Assembly (NCBI GenBank): GCA_020137815.1
Contig: CM035356.1
Location: forward strand, 8,020,711 to 8,084,710
Reading direction: 5' to 3'
Length of the DNA: 64,000 nucleotides
DNA from: Hormiphora californensis
Taxonomy: Eukaryota > Ctenophora > Tentaculata > Cydippida > Pleurobrachiidae
Shown here piece after piece: positions 57,862-64,000 of the stretch. Each line of letters opens with the position of its first letter. Within the stretch, counting starts at the first letter, position 1. The notes below the pieces were generated by a model. The model ran no database searches, was not told where the DNA came from, and saw only the letters and a list, made by a program, of their open reading frames with translations. The position numbers and the translations under genes were made by a program.

Positions 57862-58453
57862 ACAATAATTGGAGCATAGTTTAACGATTGAAACGGTTTC
57901 AAGTTTATATGTTGGGAGAGGGGGGGGGGGGGTTCAACGATTGAAGCAGATTTTAACATTGAAATAGGTGATGGGGAGGGGATTGTACTGTTGATTCAAA
58001 GTACGGATTTGCCGGGCTACTTGGGGAAAGGGTGTTTTACTAAAAGTTTTGTTACCTATGAAATACGTCATATTTTGTTACTAACGTTTTGAGATTTTAT
58101 GCATACTTATGTGATGCGTTGACTATTTATATTTGTTTGGTTCATATTGTGTTTATTTAATGTTTGTCAGAGAGTTGGATATTTATTTCATTGTTTACTG
58201 TATTTCTATTTGATTTCTACGAGTTTCTAAGTTCCCTAATATACCCTTCCTGTTTGTATTGCTCCTATTTTCCATAAAGTTACAACGGTCACTGTTACAT
58301 TGTGAGTGACCAATGGGATTTTAGTCCTTCGCAACCGTGTTTTATTTTACACGATTGTCGATTGCGGTTGTGTCCCAGGTTTCACATCCTATTTGACATC
58401 ACCCTTCAAATACTACAGACTATTGTTCTAACCCGATACACTTTACAGCCATC
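57862..58453. other. Spacer between the 245-aa gene and the MFS gene
   Basis: T-rich; contains a G-run at 57920-57932 and nothing else recognisable. It ends in CTTTACAG, a 3' splice-site sequence 5 nt before the MFS start codon. Confidence 0.5.
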
Positions 58454-59785
58454 ATGATAGTTGGTAAGATGATCAGAGGATCGATAACCCGGCCCCGATT
58501 TATCGTCACCCTCCTCTCCTGTTGTATAATCCTCGTTCCCCCGGGCGGTCTTGTCTACGGATTCTCATCCATCACCCCCTACCTCCTCTCCTATCTACAC
58601 TCTCTAGGTCACACCACCACCAAAACCGCCTTCTCGTGGATCTACGCCGCTCTTCTAACCGGCCAGGGACTATCAATGATTTTGAGTGGCATGGCCGAGC
58701 AGATATGGCCTACCCGGTATCTCTCCGTTATTGCTGTGTTCCTCTTCAACGGTAGTCTGTTGTTATTCACCTGGACGACATGTAATGTGGGCCTCCTTGT
58801 TCTGAGCTACTTCACCGCGGGGCTGTCCCTTGGTATGCTCTATGTGTTGAGTTTGGTGGTTGGGTTATCGTGGATTAACAAGGAGTACCATGGACTGGCA
58901 GCGGGGCTACTTAGTTTTGGGTTTGGACTCTCCTCTGCACTCGTTGCACCCCTTCAGACTCTCTACATCAACCCTAATAACATGATACCTGTACATAATG
59001 AAACAATCGGTGATTACATCTTTGATGACGAGTCAGTGTATAATGCTGTTCCCCGGATGTTTACTGTTTTCGCTGTCCTATCCTTCATCCTCCAACTACC
59101 CCTCTCGTTTCTCCTCACTAAAAATACAGATCTACCCCCCTCAAAATCAGAGACCAGTATCAGGGAAATGCTGAGAAGGAGAGAGTTTTACATCATGTTC
59201 ACCATCTTCGCACTGAACAAATTACCCCTAGCTTACATCGCTTCATACGCTAAGTTCTACGGGGAGACATTTCTTACAGCGGATATGTTTCTCTCCGTGG
59301 TGCTAGGAGCTGCAGGAGTGTTTAACAGCTTGGGGAGGCCATTCTGGGGTTGGGTTCACGACAAACTCGGTGTGAGGTGGTCACTGGTTGGACTTGGAGG
59401 ATTCACTGCTCTCTCCATATTCTCCTCCTATCTCTCCCGATTCTTGGAAGGGGCCCTCAACCAAAAAGGAGCATACACCCTCTCTGTTTGGTGTGCCTAC
59501 TTCTGTTGTGCTGGCAATTACGCAGTTTTCCCCGCTGCCACGGTCCAGTATTTTGGTCACGATGGCCTAGGAGCCAAGTATGGCGTACTATACCTCTCTC
59601 AAGGAGTTGGAGCCCTGCTATCCGCGCTTTATACTGCTGTTATTCCCTTCTGGGCTCCGCTAGTGATGAGTATAGTGGCTACGAGTGTGGTATCAGGGTG
59701 TCTTGCGTTGTTGTTACAAAGCAGGGAAGGGGTAAAGAGGGACCGAGAGGATAGGGTGGGGTTGTTAATGGGGACCCGCGGCTGA
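58454..59785 (+). CDS. Major facilitator superfamily transporter, intronless (oxalate/formate- or monocarboxylate-type)
   Basis: A single open frame of 443 aa with about 12 membrane segments split 6+6 by a loop near residues 200-235. TM1 has LVYGFSSITPYLLSYL and is followed by SWIYAALLTGQGLSMILSG. Between TM8 and TM9 it has GRPFWGWVHDKLGVRWSLVG, the repeated MFS motif A (G-x-x-x-D-x-x-G). The N- and C-termini are short and cytoplasmic. The arrangement resembles the oxalate/formate antiporter and monocarboxylate porter branch; the substrate cannot be read from sequence. It has no intron while neighbours are intron-rich, which could reflect retroposition or transfer, although an upstream CTTTACAG acceptor suggests normal transcript processing in this genome. 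Confidence 0.8.
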   Translation: MIVGKMIRGSITRPRFIVTLLSCCIILVPPGGLVYGFSSITPYLLSYLHSLGHTTTKTAFSWIYAALLTGQGLSMILSGMAEQIWPTRYLSVIAVFLFNGSLLLFTWTTCNVGLLVLSYFTAGLSLGMLYVLSLVVGLSWINKEYHGLAAGLLSFGFGLSSALVAPLQTLYINPNNMIPVHNETIGDYIFDDESVYNAVPRMFTVFAVLSFILQLPLSFLLTKNTDLPPSKSETSIREMLRRREFYIMFTIFALNKLPLAYIASYAKFYGETFLTADMFLSVVLGAAGVFNSLGRPFWGWVHDKLGVRWSLVGLGGFTALSIFSSYLSRFLEGALNQKGAYTLSVWCAYFCCAGNYAVFPAATVQYFGHDGLGAKYGVLYLSQGVGALLSALYTAVIPFWAPLVMSIVATSVVSGCLALLLQSREGVKRDREDRVGLLMGTRG

Positions 59786-60543
59786 GGAGTTTGAGTTGGT
59801 TGAAAGGAGACAAGCGTATCCTGAACTTAATAACCGGTAATCAGATATCTCCACCTCTCTATCTTTGAATCTTTGAATCTACATCTATATCGTAGCTCTG
59901 TGTATTGAGAGATGTATCTGGGACATTCAATTCAAACAGAGAATTCACAGTGCTGGGTGCTGCATAATATACATATTGACTTTTCTCTTGATATCTTTGA
60001 GTAGAAATCATTTTCTCAGTTCTCGGATTGACTTGTTAGAATTCAGAGTCTGAACCCTAAAATGTCTGAACTTCAGACTGTCTCAACACATTTTGACCAG
60101 TCGTCCACACTTGAACCGTTAAACGGTCGAATTTTCAGTTTCCCGTTATACGGTGCTATAATTTATATCATGACACTTTAAATATTGTTTGGGTATGATA
60201 TTCCCTCATTTTTCTCCCTCTTGCGCTGTCCTCTCTCACGATATCGTGCACGCTACGTTTAGTTCCCAAAAAGAGAGGGGACATCGTACCCCAAAATATT
60301 TTTTAGGGTGAAATTATGTTAAACTAATCTGGGTATAATGATTATGTAGCAACAGAGCTGCTAAGATTTTTCTTTAATATTTAATTGCTGTAAATTTCTA
60401 CATTCAAATACAATATAGTTTCCCTAATATTTTCCATCCAGCTTTCACCTCTCGCATTTCTAACTCTCCTTTTATAGTGCCTCTAGATAGCACTATTATG
60501 ACATCCAGGATAACTAACTATGGATAATTAAAGATAATTAATT
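59786..60543. other. Spacer downstream of the MFS gene
   Basis: AT-rich, no frame with coding character. TTTTAACGGT-like inverted pieces (TTGAACCGTTAAACGGTCGA, 60111) are seen but no full element. Confidence 0.5.
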
Positions 60544-61448
60544 ATGGATCAGCAGCAATGGCGGGCAATTGAGGGACGGCTGATAACCCTGAAAGACCAT
60601 ATCCAGGTTGATGAGTTGGTGCATTTCTTGCTGGAAGTAGCTGATAAAAGTGCAGTTTCTGATCTACAACAGTTCTCTGATCAGGTTGTTACAGTCAAAC
60701 CTCTACATACCGTGCATTTATCCTTGCCCCGATAAGTCCGGTAAATCTAGGTTTGACAAGTTTAGTTGCTCAAACTCCCTGCGTGGTGTGCGAGGTATCG
60801 AATCTACTGCACAAGCAAGTTGATCAGATACAGAGTTCCTTTTTTATTTTCATATTATAATAATTTGAGTTTACTGAATTCTCGTTCAGGATTTTCCCTC
60901 GCTATTGGAATATCTAAAGCGGCGGAGAGATGGTTTCTCTCTCCTCTGTACCAGTCTTGCTCTATGCCAGCAAGATTTCCTGAAAACACAACTGGAGGAG
61001 ATAGCCAACTCAATACCCGAAACTGGTGAGTCCTTGGAGTAATAAGGTCATATCTTACCGTTCTGTTTTGGCGCTAGTGTTCCCTTGTGAAGATCACACT
61101 GCGTTTTATTAATTTTTGCGTAGATCAAGAAGAAGTGTTCCATACTAAATACAGTAACATGTTTCAGATGGAGATTGGAGCCCTACTAAACTCATAATAT
61201 GTTTCAGATGGAGCCCCAGTAACAGTGACACCATCCCGCCTGCCCATCTTTAGTAGACTAGTATACGCCCTGTCTAGTGGAACCTGCTCCTATACCCTAA
61301 CTGGATCTCGAGGGGTCGGCAAGAGCTCCTTCCTCCACCATCTCTCATCTCATCTCGCCTCTAATTACTACTTTGTTATTCATGATCTCGATGTGTTTAC
61401 TATCCCTTTAGTTCTACAGAGAATGACGTGGAACAGGCTACACGACAG
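60544..61448 (+). CDS. CARD-like domain plus P-loop NTPase start (STAND/NLR-like), possibly broken
   Basis: Exons 60544-60684, 60890-61025 and 61208-61392 or 61448 (donor uncertain). Residues 1-92 look like a death-fold of CARD type: WRAIEGRLITLKDHIQVDEL, then FPSLLEYLKRRRDGFSLLCT and a last helix FLKTQLEEI. Residues about 95-155 have SRLVYALSSGTCSYTLTGSRGVGKSSFLHHL (split here as SRLVYALSSG, then a Walker A loop GSRGVGKSS), and FVIHDLD, a hydrophobic strand ending in acid. CARD followed by an NTPase is the plan of APAF1 and NLR-type sensors. After 61448 the reading is lost: one frame stops at TGA 61450, another (ENDVEQATRQVINRLP) would need a splice or a shift. No NTPase remainder or repeat domain is seen before the GPCR gene, so this is a fragment, an unusually short protein, or a decaying copy. 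Confidence 0.55.
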
Positions 61449-62130
61449 GTGATTAATCGATTACCGGTAACTAATTAATTGATTAAATAAATGTATTATT
61501 TCAAGTTTAACATACTATTTCAAATCCTTTCATTCGGAGAAACGACATTCTTTTCATCCTTACAGTGCTGCTTGTAGTCAAATTACCGTAATAGAAATAC
61601 AGTAAGGAGACACGCACGTTGCATAACGCGCGGCAAAAAGTGCATGTGTTCAGCACGTACTAGCGCCCTGATTGGCCACGGTTGTGCGTCGTCTTACTGT
61701 ATCTCCGTTTTCCATTACTACCAATGCTCTGACCGCTTATTCGATATGAATAGGAAAAGGGCGGTCAGGCCAATGCTCTGACAGTCTTTTGGTGTTTGAG
61801 AATGAGCATGTGGGGAACTTCTCTTAATTCATCCTTGTAGTTCTACAATTTCCACAGCAATCATCAAGAGGTAGCAAGTTTTGTAATCTGGTGCCGGTAC
61901 CACTGACTATCTTGTAGGCAATTAGGAAATCTTTGAAGGTGAGTCTCTGAGTGATCGGAAGAGTATGGCACTGTATCCATGTAGTTATCTTGATGCCCAT
62001 GATAATTAAAATGAAGCAAATACAGAGTGTATTACAGGTATTGAGGACTGCAGCTTATCAAGGATCAGATTATGTAGTCCACTAGTTCACATTGGATATT
62101 ACATACACACACAACTGCCAACATAGTATT
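61449..62130. other. Spacer between the CARD/P-loop gene and the GPCR
   Basis: Contains CCAATGCTCTGAC in both orientations around 61723-61783, resembling the dispersed repeat near 21150. A duplicated GTTTCAGATGGAG lies just upstream at 61163/61201. No gene seen. Confidence 0.45.
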
Positions 62131-63057
62131 TCAAATCGACAGAATCTCAGTTACTCTCTCTACACCTAGGTTCCAGATAAACCTCCTCAATTTCTGAATT
62201 CTGGCAATGTATATCACAGCATTAACAATCGAGTTGAATGGGATGCAATGATTAAAACTAAACCTCTCGAGTAAATCTGGGTATTCCACTGACTGTTTTA
62301 ATACAGTATACGCGACCACTAGACCTACAAGAGGAAGGTTGCTCAGAGTACACGCTACTGTGAGACACAAAACAGTGATAACAGCACTTCGCTTGAAATC
62401 AGCAGTCTCATTGTGTTGGTTCTCCCTCAGAGAGAAACAAGACACCAAACCACTGAAAATAATCAGTAATATCGGAATAGTTAGCGGTAGACTGGTGAGG
62501 GTAATTGTCATGACATCGTACCAGAGATATTCACTTTCAGAAAATTCCCCATCACTCAGGAACAAGTCGCTTAAATACCAGCTGCAGGATTTTGTGAACT
62601 CAAGGTACCCATAGGTAATCCCAAACCAGAATGGTATTGTGGCTTGGATGATCTGGATGTAGGTATACCCTACAATGAACCCTAGGATAACCTTTTTTCT
62701 AATTTGAAACAAGGGGTACCTTAGTGCAATTGCACGTGTGCAGCTCAGGACCGCTATCAGGTACATTGAAAGTCTCAGAGAAATATTCCAAAACATTCCA
62801 AACCCATTGCAGACGATGGAGGATTCAAATAGTCCGGTTTTGTTTGACATAAAGGATGAAACTCCGGGGATTACCATTAGGAAGCAGTTCAGGGTGTCAA
62901 GGAATGTGATACAAAGGTGGATTAGCCGAGAATTGCTTCCTCTTTCACTCCCAATCAGAAAGTACAGGAAACAGAGAAGGTTGAGCGGTGTTCCAAGCGT
63001 GAAGTTTACAGTGTAGAAGACCTGGTCAAACCAATCATTTGTTGTAGAATTAGACAT
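62131..63057 (-). CDS. Rhodopsin-like G-protein-coupled receptor, intronless
   Basis: 308 aa from the second in-frame Met (MSNSTTNDW). The upstream Met at 63069 lies inside a TTTTCAG|GC 3' splice-site sequence, so the inner ATG is preferred. Seven hydrophobic segments; an N-glycosylation site NST at the N-terminus. TM1 has TPLNLLCFLYFLI and TM2 has LCITFLDTLNCF with the conserved Asp. After TM3, CTRAIALRYPLF takes the place of DRY. A long second extracellular loop carries CSW. TM7 has CIPFNSIVNAVIYIAR in place of NPxxY. The C-terminus is short (about 20 residues). Class A architecture is clear, but the ligand is unknown and both signature motifs are altered, as in lineage-expanded orphan receptors of early-branching animals. 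Confidence 0.8.
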   Translation of the reverse strand: MSNSTTNDWFDQVFYTVNFTLGTPLNLLCFLYFLIGSERGSNSRLIHLCITFLDTLNCFLMVIPGVSSFMSNKTGLFESSIVCNGFGMFWNISLRLSMYLIAVLSCTRAIALRYPLFQIRKKVILGFIVGYTYIQIIQATIPFWFGITYGYLEFTKSCSWYLSDLFLSDGEFSESEYLWYDVMTITLTSLPLTIPILLIIFSGLVSCFSLRENQHNETADFKRSAVITVLCLTVACTLSNLPLVGLVVAYTVLKQSVEYPDLLERFSFNHCIPFNSIVNAVIYIARIQKLRRFIWNLGVERVTEILSI

Positions 63058-63272
63058 GCCTGAAAACACACAAACGAAGAATTAATTGGAGTGTGCCAAA
63101 CGTAGTTAAAGGGTGAAAATGTTTGAAAACGAGCAGGTACAGACTACAGTTATTAGAGATCGGATATTTGAGATACCGTGCTGAGATATGCTGAAAGGAG
63201 GCACCAAGCGACGGAAGGACTGATCCGAAATAGGCGAGACGGTTGCAAAAAAATGAAAATCATATTATGTAG

Positions 63273-63546
63273 GATTTTATTATGCCTATAAGTTGTACCT
63301 GAAAACTTATAACACGAGACCGAAGGTCGAGTGTTATAAGTGCAACAATAATGATCCGAGACCACAGGTCGAGGTAGATTCTTGTACTTTAGTGCACGAG
63401 CCTGCGAGTGCCACTAAGTGTAACTACCTCACGAGCCTGCGAGTGATGTAGTTTTACTTTTTGACCGAGCCTGCGAGGTCTAAAAGTGTAAGAATCTGGG
63501 ACATTATTGTTGACGTCAGGTACAACGAAAATAGGCATAATAAAAT
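63273..63546. repeat. Foldback element folding into a branched set of hairpins
   Basis: Outer stem: ATTTTATTATGCCTAT and TTGTACCTGA (63273-63302) against TCAGGTACAA and ATAGGCATAATAAAAT (63516-63546). Inside: hairpin 63304-63341 (ACTTATAACAC stem); stem CAACAATAATG (63343) with CATTATTGTTG (63502); stem AGATTCTT (63377) with AAGAATCT (63490). Then three hairpins in a row at 63386-63420, 63422-63455 and 63457-63487, with different stems but the same apex CGAGCCTGCGAG. Confidence 0.8.
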
Positions 63547-64000
63547 TGCATTGTAAAATTTTTAAAACAAGAGTGAGAGACACTTTAGGGCGTGACAATA
63601 GATCGATTTTTTTTCGTATCTTCTCCGCATCCATAGTTTTGCAAGGAGTTAACCTTTGTTTCGGTATCTCAAGGGCTGCCTTACAAAACATGAATTCACC
63701 GCGCCCCATCTTGCCCTCTGTCTTTTCGACACGAACGCTGCACAGCCCTGCTCTCTCCGTCACATGAGTATAGACTGCTAATTGAATATCAACATTGATG
63801 GTTGCTCTTCAATCAAGAGTCGCACGAGAGAGCAGCGTGGTTGTACAGCTAGACAACATAGTTTGGGATGGCATTAGTTCCGACGGCACAACCTTATACA
63901 GCGCTTGGCCAGCGCGGGGTGAACCTGCCAGGGCCGTCCCGACCACTCTCTTTTTTCAGAAAGAGCCTAAATTTTACGAGCTACGTACGGTAATGTGGGT
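63547..64000. other. Right edge of the window
   Basis: No gene or element supported. The reading frame opposite the foldback (about 63640-63760) shows no family likeness. Confidence 0.5.

Overview
This is a nuclear window from an animal. Short GT-AG introns split almost every gene, and the gene set is metazoan: PUF60, MFSD12, a Golgi carbohydrate sulfotransferase, a connecdenn (DENND1) Rab GEF, a FOS/ATF3-type bZIP factor, Mediator subunit MED1, the cilium transition-zone protein nephrocystin-1, a rhodopsin-like GPCR and a CARD/P-loop fragment. Divergent protein sequences, a gene nested in an intron, and a 3' splice-site sequence directly in front of many start codons suggest an early-branching animal. 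Ctenophores and hydrozoans both use spliced-leader trans-splicing, and ctenophores are rich in nested genes, but the species cannot be proven from sequence alone.

Layout, left to right. 157-488 (+) is the 3' end of PUF60. 2926-8492 (+) is MFSD12 in 12 exons. 8825-12136 (-) is a carbohydrate sulfotransferase. 13627-21022 is a 7.4-kb non-autonomous transposon built almost entirely from the palindrome AGCGCTAATTAGCGCT; it has perfect 48-bp terminal inverted repeats (TIRs), an exact 8-bp target-site duplication (TSD), and a second TIR element nested inside. 21924-42140 (-) is DENND1 in 16 exons. Its 11.5-kb intron 7 holds the whole FOS-like gene (33581-36619, +) with a CRE/SRE/TATA promoter, plus an RTE-type LINE lodged in a foldback element. 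42398-46218 (-) is MED1, whose stop lies only 257 bp upstream of the DENND1 start. 46880-49738 (+) is a 5'-truncated CR1/jockey-type LINE. 50001-54722 (+) is NPHP1. 55570-57861 (+) is an unrecognised 245-aa protein. 58454-59785 (+) is an MFS transporter without introns. 60544-61448 (+) is a CARD plus P-loop fragment. 62131-63057 (-) is a GPCR without introns. 63273-63546 is a branched set of nested hairpins.

The genes do not form one pathway. The strongest functional links are the close MED1-DENND1 tandem (possible operon) and the immediate-early-like promoter of the FOS-like gene. Non-coding space is dominated by small DNA transposons (109-bp hAT-type MITEs with 8-bp TSDs, TA-flanked pogo-type MITEs, foldbacks), GA/CT microsatellites and minisatellites. 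A CACGTG palindrome recurs at the centre or near the ends of several otherwise unrelated elements. All exon boundaries were found by eye from splice sites, reading phase and remembered family motifs; no search was run.
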